Source: Marinobacter sp. ANT_B65
GTDB lineage: Bacteria; Pseudomonadota; Gammaproteobacteria; Pseudomonadales; Oleiphilaceae
Assembly: GCF_002407605.1 (NCBI RefSeq)
Contig: NZ_NXGV01000001.1
Location: 2,112,022-2,176,021 of the forward strand
Length of the DNA: 64,000 nt
Direction: 5' to 3'
In this document: positions 27,246 to 37,320 of the stretch, one piece after another
Position numbering within the stretch: the stretch's first letter is position 1
Layout of the letters: each line of letters begins with the position of its first letter
Notes under the pieces: generated by a model
What the model was told of the DNA's origin: nothing
The model's database searches: none
Seen by the model: only the letters and a program-made list of their open reading frames with translations
Program-made: the position numbers and the translations under genes

Positions 27246-27340
27246 CCCTAACCCCCTTCGGGGCCGCCATCGCTTTGCTCTGGCGTTCCTCAGCACACTG
27301 CGTGTGCTTAGGTTGAACCTCTTTCGGCTCAAATCCTGTC
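27246..27340 (-). ncRNA. Diverged relative of the 192-bp unit between two tRNA-Arg genes
   Basis: It shares the block order of the 192-bp units: C4TTCG4-type hairpin, GGCGTTCCTCA, a central stem, then GAACCTC-TTTCGG-CTC. The central stem here is AGCACA/TGTGCT where the units have AACCTGC/GCAGGTT, so pairing is kept with different bases. It lies in the spacer of the tRNA transcript. Function unknown; called RNA because of the conserved folding. Confidence 0.4.
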
Positions 27341-27394
27341 TGACTTACGGGGTAGACCCTGATACCGGGCTCACGCATCATCAGTTTATAAAAG

Positions 27395-27471
27395 TGGCGC
27401 GGCTGGGAGGATTCGAACCTCCGACCGCTCGGTTCGTAGCCGAGTACTCTATCCAGCTGAGCTACAGCCGC
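27395..27471 (-). tRNA. tRNA-Arg (anticodon ACG), copy 1
   Basis: Identical to the tRNA-Arg at 27107-27183, with encoded CCA and anticodon ACG. It lies between tRNA-Ser and the second copy on the same strand, so the three are probably one transcript. Confidence 0.97.
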
Positions 27472-27531
27472 GCATTGATCACTTCCAATGGTTGAAAGCT
27501 ACTTCAACCTGTTCCGCCTTCCCAAAAAGAA

Positions 27532-27623
<92 letters not shown>

Positions 27624-27713
27624 TTCAGAACGGGGCGTATACTACCATATTTTTTCTGTTTTCATAGGGTTGACAGAGTTTTTTTAGCATTCGTTTGCCC
27701 AGAAAACAAAAAA

Positions 27714-27738
27714 ACCGCCCAAGCTATACCTGAACGGT
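27714..27738 (-). terminator. Intrinsic terminator after csrA
   Basis: On the minus strand a 9-bp stem with G-U pairs (ACCGTTCAG with CTTGGGCGGT) is followed by a run of seven T, 12 bases past the csrA stop. Confidence 0.65.
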
Positions 27739-27749
27739 CTATTTTTTAC

Positions 27750-27947
27750 TCAACTATTACCTGGTTCCGGCTCATCCACACCTTTTTCAGTCTGGATACG
27801 CTGGTAAATTTCCTCCCGGTGCACTGCCACTTCTTTAGGTGCATTCACACCAATACGAACCTGATTGCCTTTCACTCCGAGTACGGTAACAGTAACGTCA
27901 TCACCAACCATCAGAGTCTCGCCAACACGGCGTGTTAAAATCAACAT
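27750..27947 (-). CDS. csrA: Carbon storage regulator CsrA/RsmA
   Basis: 65-residue RNA-binding dimer that controls translation and stability of many mRNAs by binding GGA motifs. The sequence is nearly invariant with the family: [24 protein letters not shown], then the RNA-contact segment [19 protein letters not shown]. The location downstream of alaS-lysC is the usual gammaproteobacterial one. The 179-base gap before it (27948-28126) carries the lysC hairpin and probably its own promoter. No CsrA-sequestering sRNA gene is seen in the window. Confidence 0.97.
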   Translation of the reverse strand: MLILTRRVGETLMVGDDVTVTVLGVKGNQVRIGVNAPKEVAVHREEIYQRIQTEKGVDEPEPGNS

Positions 27948-28094
27948 ATCCCTTCTCCCTATCCAGAACTACCTGTTCCGACAAGTAAATTTATAGTTGG
28001 TTCTACGTTTATAGTGAGATCAATGCCTGATCAGAACCAGCACATTCCCTTATACTGTCACTCGCGAGCTTGGAGCCAGAAATAAATTCTTTTA

Positions 28095-28116
28095 AATCAG
28101 GCCCGAAAACCTGATT
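28095..28116 (-). terminator. Weak hairpin after lysC
   Basis: A 7-bp stem AATCAGG/CCTGATT with an 8-base loop, starting 11 bases after the lysC stop and followed by an AT-rich tract without a clean T-run. Perhaps a partial terminator between lysC and csrA. Confidence 0.4.
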
Positions 28117-28126
28117 ACAGCCCACA

Positions 28127-29365
28127 TCAAAGGGTTTCTTCCACCCCAGGTTTGTCGAGTTCGAATGCACTGTGAAGGGCACGAACCGCAAGCTCAAGAT
28201 ATTTCTCGTCAATCACCACCGAAATCTTGATTTCTGAAGTGGCGATCATCTGAATATTAATGCCCTCAACAGAGAGCGCCTCAAACATTTTGGTAGCCAC
28301 TCCCGCATGAGAGCGCATTCCAACGCCGACAATGCTGACCTTAGCAATCTTGATATCACCACTGACTTCACGCGCACCCAACTCATCCGAAACGCGCTGA
28401 AGCACTTCTGTTGCGCGCTTGAAATCGTTGCGATGAACCGTAAACGTGAATGCAGTCCGGTTATCCTCACCAACGTTCTGGACGATCATATCCACGTCAA
28501 TGTTGGCATCGCTTATCGGCTTCAGAATGCGCAGTGCACTTCCCGGGGTGTCGGGCACCCCCGAAATCGTAACTTTGGCTTCATCGCGGTTAAAAGCGAT
28601 GCCGGAGACGACCGGTTGTTCCATAGCGGTATTTTCCTCAAATGTAATCAGAGTCCCCTCACCTTCTTCGAAACTGGAGAGCACCCTTAGCGGAACATTG
28701 TATTTACCCGCAAATTCTACGGCACGAATCTGGAGCACTTTGGAGCCCAGGCTCGCCATTTCCATCATTTCTTCAAATGTTATCCGCTCCAGACGACGGG
28801 CACTGTCCACTACCCTGGGGTCAGTGGTGTATACGCCATCTACATCGGTATAGATCTGGCATTCGTCGGCCTTCAGGGCAGCCGCCAGGGCAACAGCCGT
28901 GGTGTCTGAGCCACCCCGGCCAAGAGTAGTAATATTGCCGTTTTCATCAACACCCTGAAATCCGGCTACAACTACCACGCGCCCGGCATCAAGATCCTCG
29001 CGCATACGCTGCTCGTCAATCTGCCTTATACGGGCCTTGGTGTGCATGCTGTCGGTCAGTATACGAACCTGAGACCCGGTATAGGACCGGGCGTCACAAC
29101 CATGTTTCTGCAATGCCATGGAGAGAAGGGCAATGGTTACCTGTTCCCCTGTAGAAACCAGAACATCCATCTCCCGGGGGGTGGGGTCTTCCGTTATATT
29201 GTTGGCCAGCGAAATCAGCCGGTTGGTTTCGCCACTCATGGCAGAAACCACCACAACAACATCGTGGCCCTCTTTGCGAAAGCCGCACACTTTCTCAGCC
29301 ACAGCTTCTATGCGCTCGGTTGTACCCACCGAGGTGCCACCAAACTTCTGAACCAACAGAGCCAT
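28127..29365 (-). CDS. lysC: Aspartate kinase
   Basis: Phosphorylates aspartate, the first step toward lysine, threonine, methionine and diaminopimelate. 412 residues: N-terminal kinase domain with VQKFGGTSVG and TLGRGGSDTTAVALAAAL, then two ACT domains (PVVSGIAFNRDEAKVTISG, VSIVGVGMRSHAGVATKMF) for feedback control, likely by lysine and threonine together as in Pseudomonas. ATG 29365 begins directly at the kinase motif and has GGAAAG upstream; the frame open 14 codons further is not conserved. It follows alaS and precedes csrA. Confidence 0.95.
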   Translation of the reverse strand: MALLVQKFGGTSVGTTERIEAVAEKVCGFRKEGHDVVVVVSAMSGETNRLISLANNITEDPTPREMDVLVSTGEQVTIALLSMALQKHGCDARSYTGSQVRILTDSMHTKARIRQIDEQRMREDLDAGRVVVVAGFQGVDENGNITTLGRGGSDTTAVALAAALKADECQIYTDVDGVYTTDPRVVDSARRLERITFEEMMEMASLGSKVLQIRAVEFAGKYNVPLRVLSSFEEGEGTLITFEENTAMEQPVVSGIAFNRDEAKVTISGVPDTPGSALRILKPISDANIDVDMIVQNVGEDNRTAFTFTVHRNDFKRATEVLQRVSDELGAREVSGDIKIAKVSIVGVGMRSHAGVATKMFEALSVEGINIQMIATSEIKISVVIDEKYLELAVRALHSAFELDKPGVEETL

Positions 29366-29473
29366 TGTCTTTCCAATATCCGAATCAGAGACCTGAGACA
29401 GAACCAAGCGCCCTGCCCGTCAAAAATAAGCGGCAAGGATTATAAACCCCGACCGCTTCAGAAAAACAGTTGC

Positions 29474-32104
29474 TTAAGAGATATTTTTTTCAACCCACTC
29501 CGGCACTCCGGCTAATGCCTCCGCCAGCTTTGAGGGATCGTTGCCGCCGCCCTGAGCCATATCGGGCCGGCCGCCACCTTTGCCGTCAACCAAACCAGCA
29601 AGATGCTTCATCAGATCACCAGCCTTGATTCGGCCTGTTGCCGATTTGGTTACACCTGCAACCAGAGTTACTTTTCCATCATCCACGCTGGCGAGAACGA
29701 CCACACCTTCGCCCAATTTGTTCTTGAGCTGGTCAGCCGTATCCATAAGCGTTTTCCGGTCTGCTCCTTCGAGCTCGGAAGCTACTACCTTGAGCCCAGC
29801 CACTTCAACTGAAGAGTCCGCGAGGTCACTCCCTGCCGAACTGGCAAGTTTGGCCTTCAGTGCGTCAACATCCTTCTCGAGTTGCCGGTTCCGGTCAACA
29901 GTCTGCTGCACCTTGTCGACAACGGTTTCCCGGCTGCCTTTTACCAGGCGCGCCGCTTCCCGCAGGGTACGCTCTGTCTCATCCACCCACTCCAGCGCGC
30001 CAAAGCCAGTGACCGCTTCAATACGACGAACGCCGGAAGAGATCCCGCTTTCTGACGTTATGCGGAACAGACCAATATCACCTGTGCGATCTACGTGAGT
30101 ACCACCACACAACTCCACAGAGTAGCTGTCAGTACCCATACTCAATACCCGGACAACATCACCGTACTTTTCACCAAACAAAGCCATTGCGCCTTTTTCC
30201 TGCGCCTGCTCCATATCAGTAATGTCAGTCTGAACCGCGGTGTTGCTGAGAATCTGCTCATTGACCTGACGTTCGATTTCTTTCAGCTGCTCAGGCGTTA
30301 CGGCCTCAAAGTGTGAAAAGTCGAAACGCAGCTTGTCCGGGTCAACCAGTGAGCCCTTTTGCCCGACATGCTCGCCCAGTACGTTGCGCAGTGCTGCGTG
30401 CAGCAGGTGCGTAGCAGAGTGATTCCGGCGAGTCCGGTCACGGCGGACGTGATCGATACGCGCATCCACTTCCAGGCCCGGGAACATTTCACCCTCAATA
30501 AGGGTGCCTACATGCAGGTGGTTATCACCGTCCTTGCGTGTATCGGTTACCTTGAAACGCCCACCACTCCAGGTCAGCAGCCCGGTATCACCTACCTGGC
30601 CACCGGATTCAGCGTAAAAGGGTGTACGCTCCAGCACTACAACGGCTTCGTCTCCGGCTTCGGCGGTTTTCTGCTCACCGTTGACGATCACCGCGCGGAT
30701 GCGCTCGTGGCCATCAACCCTGTCATAACCGGTGAACTCAGTCTTTCCGTCGATACCCAGCCCAGCGGCATTATAGTCAATACCGAATTTGCTTGCTGCC
30801 CTTGCACGTTCACGCTGACTTTCCATGGCCTTTTCATAGCCATCGTAATCCAGAGTCAAACCGCGTTCGCGAGCTATATCGTTCGTCAGATCAACCGGAA
30901 AACCATAGGTATCGTATAATGTGAAAATGGTTTCGCCCGGAATAACGTCTCCTTTCAGATCCGCAATATCCTGTTCAAGCAGACGCAAGCCCTTATCCAG
31001 AGTCTTTACAAACTGCTCCTCTTCCTGCAGCAGCACTCTTTCTATCTGCTTCTGGCTACTGACCAGCTGCGGAAATGCCTCGCCCATCAGTGCAACCAGC
31101 GCCCCCGTCAGCTTGTAGAAAAACGGCCCGGTAGCTCCAAGCTTGTTACCGTGACGAGCCGCACGACGGATGATGCGCCGCAGCACGAAACCACGGCCTT
31201 CATTTGATGGCATGACGCCGTCAGAAATCAGGAACGCACAGGAACGAATGTGGTCAGCAACCACACGCAGGCTGGCTTCAGTGGTTGCAGCGCCACCGAG
31301 TATAGCGGAAGCAGCTTTGAGCAGATCGTCGAAGAGATCGATTTCGTAGTTGCTGTGTACACCCTGAAGAACAGCCGTAACCCGCTCCAGCCCCATACCC
31401 GTATCAACGGAAGGTTTGGGCAGGTTTAGCATTTCGCCATCGGCAGTACGGTTGTACTGCATGAAAACCACGTTCCAGATTTCAATGTAGCGGTCGCCGT
31501 CCTCTTCCGGGCTTCCAGGAGGGCCTCCGGCTACATCCGGACCATGGTCAAAAAATATTTCTGTACAGGGACCGCAGGGGCCGGTATCGCCCATCTGCCA
31601 GAAATTGTCTGAAGCATAAGGAGCACCACCATTGTCTCCGATGCGGACAATACGGTCTGCTGGCACACCTATTTCTTTGTTCCAGATATCGTAGGCTTCA
31701 TCGTCGTCGGCGTAGACCGTCACCCACAGCTTCTCAGTTGGCAGGTTCAGCCACTGTTCGCCAGTCAGGAATGTCCAGGCATAATTAATAGCTTCGCGCT
31801 TGAAATAATCACCGAAGCTGAAGTTACCCAGCATTTCAAAAAATGTGTGGTGACGGGCGGTGTAGCCTACGTTTTCCAGATCGTTGTGCTTACCGCCGGC
31901 ACGGACGCATTTCTGGGAACTGGTTGCGCGACTGTAATCGCGTTCTTCACGGCCAAGGAACACGTCCTTGAACTGGTTCATTCCCGCATTCGTAAACAGC
32001 AGTGTCGGATCGTCCGCTGGCACCAGCGAGCTGCTTGAAACAATCGTGTGACCTTGCTGTTTGAAATAATCAAGAAATGCCTGTCGCAACTCTGCGGTTT
32101 TCAT
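29474..32104 (-). CDS. alaS: Alanyl-tRNA synthetase
   Basis: 876-residue class II synthetase that charges tRNA-Ala and clears Ser/Gly mischarging. The catalytic N-terminus begins [19 protein letters not shown]. The editing domain has zinc-site HSATHLL (about 561-567) and [13 protein letters not shown] (about 665). The C-Ala domain ends with a glycine-rich [15 protein letters not shown] block. First gene of alaS-lysC; full family length. Confidence 0.97.
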   Translation of the reverse strand: MKTAELRQAFLDYFKQQGHTIVSSSSLVPADDPTLLFTNAGMNQFKDVFLGREERDYSRATSSQKCVRAGGKHNDLENVGYTARHHTFFEMLGNFSFGDYFKREAINYAWTFLTGEQWLNLPTEKLWVTVYADDDEAYDIWNKEIGVPADRIVRIGDNGGAPYASDNFWQMGDTGPCGPCTEIFFDHGPDVAGGPPGSPEEDGDRYIEIWNVVFMQYNRTADGEMLNLPKPSVDTGMGLERVTAVLQGVHSNYEIDLFDDLLKAASAILGGAATTEASLRVVADHIRSCAFLISDGVMPSNEGRGFVLRRIIRRAARHGNKLGATGPFFYKLTGALVALMGEAFPQLVSSQKQIERVLLQEEEQFVKTLDKGLRLLEQDIADLKGDVIPGETIFTLYDTYGFPVDLTNDIARERGLTLDYDGYEKAMESQRERARAASKFGIDYNAAGLGIDGKTEFTGYDRVDGHERIRAVIVNGEQKTAEAGDEAVVVLERTPFYAESGGQVGDTGLLTWSGGRFKVTDTRKDGDNHLHVGTLIEGEMFPGLEVDARIDHVRRDRTRRNHSATHLLHAALRNVLGEHVGQKGSLVDPDKLRFDFSHFEAVTPEQLKEIERQVNEQILSNTAVQTDITDMEQAQEKGAMALFGEKYGDVVRVLSMGTDSYSVELCGGTHVDRTGDIGLFRITSESGISSGVRRIEAVTGFGALEWVDETERTLREAARLVKGSRETVVDKVQQTVDRNRQLEKDVDALKAKLASSAGSDLADSSVEVAGLKVVASELEGADRKTLMDTADQLKNKLGEGVVVLASVDDGKVTLVAGVTKSATGRIKAGDLMKHLAGLVDGKGGGRPDMAQGGGNDPSKLAEALAGVPEWVEKNIS

Positions 32105-32245
32105 AGCCCTTTGATACCTTTCCAGAAACCCTGCCTTGAAACGGCCGGATCCGCGATTGAATACGAATACTTACATGCGTGTGCAAATCCGCTACTCTAG
32201 CACACGCTGAGTACAGGAAAAACGTGAAACATCACAGGAGACCCC

Positions 32246-32785
32246 ATGCCCCGTCGCTTCCACGCCGCTGAAGAACTACTTCCCCCGGCGACGTTTCTCA
32301 AACGATTGCTTGCCGTCGTTTACGATGGCCTTATCAGTATTGCCGTGCTTCTGGTTACAACATGGATTTACACCATGATTACCGGCTGGATTACGGGCTG
32401 GGACCGCCTCGAACAGAAAGCAGAAGCTGGCCAGTTATCCGGCGATCCGGGCCTGACGTTTGTGCTGTTTCTGGTGATGTACCTTTTCTTTGCCTACTTC
32501 TGGACACGAATCGGACAGACACTTGGCATGCAGGTATGGCGCATACGCATAGAAAACCTGGACGGGTCCTCAGTAAACTGGAGCCAGGCCTTGCGCCGTT
32601 ATGTGACAGCTGCGGCGGTATTTTTCCTGGCCCTGCTGGCAGGCTACTACCTCGGTGTGGCAACACTTTTCCTGACCATTCCGGCAATGATCGCACTGTT
32701 TTACCCGATAAACGGACTTTCAGTAACAGACAGACTGTCGGACAGCGTTGTCGTAGCCCTGCAGAAGAAACCTGGAGCAGAGTGA
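32246..32785 (+). CDS. RDD family membrane protein
   Basis: 179-residue inner-membrane protein with three to four helices. The RDD signature is at the start (LPPATFLKRLLAVVYDGLISIAVLL), with the Arg and Asp in the first helix, and WTRIGQTLGMQVWRIRI follows the second. The family's function is not settled; some members act in ion exchange. It has an AGGAG ribosome site and is divergent from alaS, convergent with lptG. Confidence 0.88.
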   Translation: MPRRFHAAEELLPPATFLKRLLAVVYDGLISIAVLLVTTWIYTMITGWITGWDRLEQKAEAGQLSGDPGLTFVLFLVMYLFFAYFWTRIGQTLGMQVWRIRIENLDGSSVNWSQALRRYVTAAAVFFLALLAGYYLGVATLFLTIPAMIALFYPINGLSVTDRLSDSVVVALQKKPGAE

Positions 32786-32802
32786 GCCAGGACGCAGAGT
32801 TT

Positions 32803-33864
32803 CTACCCTGCCCGGCGCATCAGCACTGCCCCGAAGACTGCACTGATAGCAATGGGCACGAGAACTGCCAGAACCGGGTTGAATCCGTAAACCACACTCA
32901 TGGGGCCCAATAAATCCTGCATATATTTGAAAACCAACCCCACAAGCAGGCCGGTAAATACACGAAACCCCATAGTGACCGAACGCAGTGGCCCGAATAT
33001 AAAGGAAATCGCCACCAGCACCATTACCCCTGTGCCCAACGGCATCAGGGCTTTCTTCCAGAACGCCAGCCAGTATGGGGAGGCATTCAGCTCCTGATCA
33101 CCAAGATAGCTTGCATAAGTATACAAGCCTGTCATTGAAAGATTTTCCGGTTTAACGATCAGCACACTCAGCACGCTCGGCGAAAGGCCAGTATCCCAGC
33201 GCAGAGACCTGTGATCTTCCCGGCTCGTTGAGTCGCCCTCAAGGCGCGTAGTGGTTGAGTTTTCCAGTAACCAGTGATCGCCCTGATAGATGGCCCGCTC
33301 GGCAAAACTGGCGGCCATCAACTGCCGCTGATCGTTAAAGCGGAACAAAGAAACTCCATGCAGCACCCCATTCGGCTGTACCGCATTAAGGTGCATGAAA
33401 ATATTCCCCTCCCGGTGCCATACCCCGTGGGCCGCAGCGACATTCTGGCCAGCGCCGAGGGCAACCGCTTTATAACTCTGGGCAGTCCGCTCCGCCGGCG
33501 GAGCCAGGTATTCACCAATAATCACACCAGTCAGCACAATCACCAGCGCAGGCTTCATGGCAGACCAGACAACCCGTTTGATAGAAACTCCTGCCGCACG
33601 TATTACAGTGAGTTCTGACGAACTGGCCATTGCACCCAGGCCTACCAGGCAGCCCATAAAAGCCCCCAATGGCAGATAGTCATAGACCCGGCGTGGCAGA
33701 GTGAGGAACACATACCAGAGCGCATCCATAATCTGATAGCTGTTCCGGGTGTCGTCCAGCTCCCCAACAAAGGCGAAAATCAGGTCCAGAGACAGCACCA
33801 CAAGCATTACCAGTAACATGGCTCCGCCAACATTGCGCATCACATAGTGATCAATTTTACGCAT
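32803..33864 (-). CDS. lptG: LPS export ABC permease LptG
   Basis: 353-residue inner-membrane subunit of the LptB2FG complex that extracts lipopolysaccharide for transport to the outer membrane. It shows an N-terminal helix pair (IDHYVMRNVGGAMLLVMLVVLSLDLIFAF), a central periplasmic beta-jellyroll, and three C-terminal helices. It begins eight bases inside the end of lptF, so translation is coupled. Family length is normal. Confidence 0.94.
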   Translation of the reverse strand: MRKIDHYVMRNVGGAMLLVMLVVLSLDLIFAFVGELDDTRNSYQIMDALWYVFLTLPRRVYDYLPLGAFMGCLVGLGAMASSSELTVIRAAGVSIKRVVWSAMKPALVIVLTGVIIGEYLAPPAERTAQSYKAVALGAGQNVAAAHGVWHREGNIFMHLNAVQPNGVLHGVSLFRFNDQRQLMAASFAERAIYQGDHWLLENSTTTRLEGDSTSREDHRSLRWDTGLSPSVLSVLIVKPENLSMTGLYTYASYLGDQELNASPYWLAFWKKALMPLGTGVMVLVAISFIFGPLRSVTMGFRVFTGLLVGLVFKYMQDLLGPMSVVYGFNPVLAVLVPIAISAVFGAVLMRRAG

Positions 33865-34963
33865 GGGCAGCGCCCCCTTCCCGCTTCAGCTTTCTTTTGT
33901 GAAGCCATGCAGGTCCAAACTGAAGCCAGAGGCCAAGAGTTAGGAAAATAGCGTGCACCCACAGCATGCCCAGCCACTCCGGCACCTTGCCATCAGACAT
34001 GGCATCGCGGGCAACAATAAGCAGACCAAGATAAGCAACATAAACAAGCATGGCCGGCAACAGATGGAAAAACCGTCCTTGCCTTGGATTAACCCTGCTA
34101 AGCCTTACTGCCAGCAAGGTCACAATGGGAACAATCAATGGTAACGAAAAACGCCAGTGCAACAGAGCCCGGTCTCTCGGGTCATCTGAACGCATCAGCT
34201 GGCCAGTCGTAACTCCTTCATCAAGCTCTACGTCACCGCTGCCGCCACTGAGGATCTTCAGGCCATAGGCTTCAAAACCGGTAATCTGGTAATCGAGTTT
34301 TCCAGGTATACCATCGAAGCGAGCACCGTTTTCCAGAATGAGGAAGCGACTACCGGTTTCCTCATCGATCAACTGGGATCCGGAATCGGCGGTAATAACG
34401 CTCACACCGGTTCCATCACTACCGTACTCAGCGATAAACACGCCTTCAAGACGACGTTTATCATCACTGAGGGCTTCGGTGTAGGTTACTCGCCCACCTG
34501 ACGACAACTTTTGAAAGCGCCCCGGCGCCAGCAGATCAAACTCCGTCGCCTTCGCCTGTTCGGCAAAAATTTTCTCCACCTGTCCCATGCCCCAGGGAGA
34601 AACCACCAGGCTCATACTCCCGACCACAAGCATGACAACCAGGCTGCCCATAAGCGTTTTTGCCAGCAACTGTCGATCACTCACGCCACAGGCATGGAGT
34701 ACGGTCATCTCACTTTCCAGGTACATCCGGCCATAGGCCAGCAGTATCCCGATGAACAACCCCAGCGGCAGAATCAGCTCCAGAAACCCCGGGAAGCGGT
34801 AAGCCATGATTTCAAACAGTACGCCAGGGGCGATCTTGCCTTCAGCAGCTCCGGCAAGATATTTAATAAAGCGCCCGCTCATGAACACAAGCAGCAGAAT
34901 GCCCGAAACGGCAATCATGCTGACCATAACCTGACGTATGAGATAGCGGAAAATAATGCTCAA
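33857..34963 (-). CDS. lptF: LPS export ABC permease LptF
   Basis: Partner permease of LptG in lipopolysaccharide export. The conserved N-terminus is IIFRYLIRQVMVSMIAVSGILLLVFMSGRFIKYLAG, followed by a periplasmic domain and C-terminal helices. The start is uncertain: no ATG lies near the conserved N-terminus. TTG at 34963, preceded by AGAGAA, gives 368 residues of the expected length, whereas ATG 35068 adds 35 residues of low-complexity sequence that intrude on the pepA promoter region. It is divergent from pepA. Confidence 0.92.
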   Translation of the reverse strand: MSIIFRYLIRQVMVSMIAVSGILLLVFMSGRFIKYLAGAAEGKIAPGVLFEIMAYRFPGFLELILPLGLFIGILLAYGRMYLESEMTVLHACGVSDRQLLAKTLMGSLVVMLVVGSMSLVVSPWGMGQVEKIFAEQAKATEFDLLAPGRFQKLSSGGRVTYTEALSDDKRRLEGVFIAEYGSDGTGVSVITADSGSQLIDEETGSRFLILENGARFDGIPGKLDYQITGFEAYGLKILSGGSGDVELDEGVTTGQLMRSDDPRDRALLHWRFSLPLIVPIVTLLAVRLSRVNPRQGRFFHLLPAMLVYVAYLGLLIVARDAMSDGKVPEWLGMLWVHAIFLTLGLWLQFGPAWLHKRKLKREGGAAHA

Positions 34964-35212
34964 AACGGTTTCTCTGCCCGCATAGACCGGAACATGGAGG
35001 AATAGGAAAACTGCGCGTATTCTATGTAACCTTGGGACTGAATGACAGTGCAGAGACGTTAAGGCCACGACAGATTATGCATCGGTAAAGCGAAGTAACC
35101 CTGGCCTGCAGCTTGATAATTCACTGGTCAGCCCCAATGCTTGCATGAACTGAAAGAACTCATTCCTGCCGCTGACGACTGCGGCTTCCCCGGACACGTA
35201 ACAGGAGTTTCC

Positions 35213-36703
35213 ATGAACTTCAGCCTTAACAGCAAAGCCATTGCGAATACCAAAGCCGACTGCCTGGTCGTCGCCCTGCCGGAAAAAGGCGATTGGCCAG
35301 CCTCCACTACCGAGGCAGACGGTGCGCTGGGAGGGCTGATAAGCAAACTCCAGAAAGCCGGCGACATCAGTGGCAAGAATGCACAGGCAACCCTGATTCC
35401 ATTAAGCGATCAGACCTGGAGCAGACTTTTGATTGTCGGCACAGGCAAAGATGCCGACCGGAATCCCGCAAACTTCCGTAAGGCACTGATTGCAATGGCA
35501 GGCCTGCTTAAGGACGGCCCCTCAAAAAGCGTTCTGATCACTCTTTCGGACACAGCCGTTACTGGAGACGAAGACACAAGCTCAGAACTGGCAAAGCTAA
35601 GCCTCATTGGGCGCACCCTGGAAGACCAGCTCTACACCTTCAGCGAGTACAAGAGCGAGAAACCTTCTGCGCGTAAACTAAGCAAAATCCTTGTGTCTGC
35701 TTCGGCCACCGGGAAAGCCGAGAAAACAGCGTTCAACCTGGGTCTGGCGACTGGCCGTGGAATGAACCTTACCCGCGACCTGGGTAACACGCCCCCCAAT
35801 GTCTGCCATCCGGTCTGGCTTGCCGAACAGGCCAGCAAAATGGCAGCCGACCACGATTGCATCAAGACTGAAATCCTCAATGAAAAGCAGATGCAAAAAC
35901 TGGGCATGAACTCCCTTCTGGCTGTTGGCAAGGGCAGCACTCAGCCCCCGCGCCTGATCGTAATGGAGTACCGCGGAGGTAACGCGAAAGACAAGCCTCA
36001 TGTTCTGGTTGGCAAAGGAATCACTTTCGACAGTGGCGGCATCAGCCTTAAGCCAGGCGCCGGCATGGATGAAATGAAATACGACATGGGAGGCTCTGCA
36101 GCCGTGTTCGGTGCCATGCAGGTACTCGCAGAGATACAACCGAAAATCAACGTAGTTGCCGTTATAGCTGCAGCTGAGAACATGCCAGACGGCAACGCTA
36201 CGCGCCCGGGCGACATAGTGACCACAATGTCAGGCCAGACGGTAGAAATCCTCAATACAGACGCTGAAGGACGCCTGGTACTGTGCGACGCCCTCACCTA
36301 TGTGAAGAAATTCGACCCTGCAGCGGTAATTGATCTGGCCACCCTTACCGGTGCCTGCATTGTCGCCCTTGGCCACGAAGCTACCGGCCTGCTGGCCAAT
36401 AACGACGAACTTGCCAACGAGTTGCTGGCTGCCGGCGATCGCGCCAGTGACAAAGCCTGGCGCCTGCCTCTCTGGGATGAGTACCAGAACCTGCTGGACA
36501 GCAACTTTGCAGACATGGCCAACATAGGTGGGCGCTCGGCTGGCACCATTACCGCAGCCTGCTTCCTTTCGCGTTTCACCAAGGAATATCGCTGGGCGCA
36601 CCTGGACATCGCCGGCACCGCCTGGCATTCCGGCAAAGCCAAAGGCTCCTCCGGCCGGCCGGTCCCTCTGCTGGTAAATTACCTGATGTCCCATGCCGGA
36701 TAA
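35213..36703 (+). CDS. pepA: Leucyl aminopeptidase (cytosol aminopeptidase)
   Basis: 496-residue hexameric M17 metallopeptidase releasing N-terminal residues; in enterobacteria it also binds DNA for site-specific recombination. The metal and catalytic motifs are intact: GKGITFDSGGISLKPG (about 267), YDMGGSAA, and NTDAEGRL (about 349). ATG 35213 with AGGAG upstream matches the family start; the frame extends 24 codons further without support. The stop overlaps holC by 11 bases, a common pairing. Confidence 0.95.
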   Translation: MNFSLNSKAIANTKADCLVVALPEKGDWPASTTEADGALGGLISKLQKAGDISGKNAQATLIPLSDQTWSRLLIVGTGKDADRNPANFRKALIAMAGLLKDGPSKSVLITLSDTAVTGDEDTSSELAKLSLIGRTLEDQLYTFSEYKSEKPSARKLSKILVSASATGKAEKTAFNLGLATGRGMNLTRDLGNTPPNVCHPVWLAEQASKMAADHDCIKTEILNEKQMQKLGMNSLLAVGKGSTQPPRLIVMEYRGGNAKDKPHVLVGKGITFDSGGISLKPGAGMDEMKYDMGGSAAVFGAMQVLAEIQPKINVVAVIAAAENMPDGNATRPGDIVTTMSGQTVEILNTDAEGRLVLCDALTYVKKFDPAAVIDLATLTGACIVALGHEATGLLANNDELANELLAAGDRASDKAWRLPLWDEYQNLLDSNFADMANIGGRSAGTITAACFLSRFTKEYRWAHLDIAGTAWHSGKAKGSSGRPVPLLVNYLMSHAG

Positions 36704-37223
36704 TAATCCTGCGCCACAAACCGGCAGCAACGCTGCCGGTGCCTCCGGGCAAGAGGCGGAACCGGGCTCCAGACAAGAAGACAAAAACCAGCGTTACTGG
36801 TTCCACATCCTCTTGCAGGACACCCCGGTTGCCCGCAATCTGCATACGGTCAAGCTGGCAAATAAAGCCTGGCAGCAGGGCGATAGAGTGTGCATTGTAT
36901 GCGACACTGCGGAACAGGCGGGGGAGCTCGACGAACTGCTCTGGAACTTCAGCCCGGAGGCGTTTATCCCCCACAGCATTGTGGCCGAATCCGCCACAAT
37001 CTGCAGCGACCCCGTGGGCATCCTGTTATGCCCGCCGAGGGCTGAGGACTGGGATACCGTGATCATCCTCTCCGACACTCTTCCGGCAAATGCAGACAGC
37101 TTCAAACGCCTCGCCCTGGTCGCCCACAATGACCCCGAAGTTCTCAACCAGGCCCGGTCACACTTCAGGCAACTCAGAACACTGGGTATCCAGCCCCGGG
37201 TTCACGACCAAAGAAAGCGCTAG
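36693..37223 (+). CDS. holC: DNA polymerase III chi subunit
   Basis: 176-residue chi subunit, which links SSB to the clamp loader through psi. The chi fold begins at about residue 34 (RYWFHILLQDTPVARNLHTVKLANKAWQQG) and continues with WNFSPEAFIPH and VIILSDTLP. The first 33 residues are a Gly/Gln/Glu-rich extension not found in E. coli chi (147 residues), so the true start may be inside; no better ribosome site is evident. It sits between pepA and valS, the standard order. Confidence 0.92.
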   Translation: MPDNNPAPQTGSNAAGASGQEAEPGSRQEDKNQRYWFHILLQDTPVARNLHTVKLANKAWQQGDRVCIVCDTAEQAGELDELLWNFSPEAFIPHSIVAESATICSDPVGILLCPPRAEDWDTVIILSDTLPANADSFKRLALVAHNDPEVLNQARSHFRQLRTLGIQPRVHDQRKR

Positions 37224-37320
37224 CCCTTCATTCGGGTTCGCCGCAATCCGGCCGACCATGTATAATCGAGCGTTTCAATTTCCTCCTGTGAATCAACCAA
37301 ACGGTCACCAGTAAAAACCC

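Noticed and set aside
27948..29473. Lysine riboswitch or other leader for lysC
   Set aside because: The gap between alaS and lysC is only about 108 bases, with no extended conserved secondary structure; regulation is more likely allosteric through the ACT domains.
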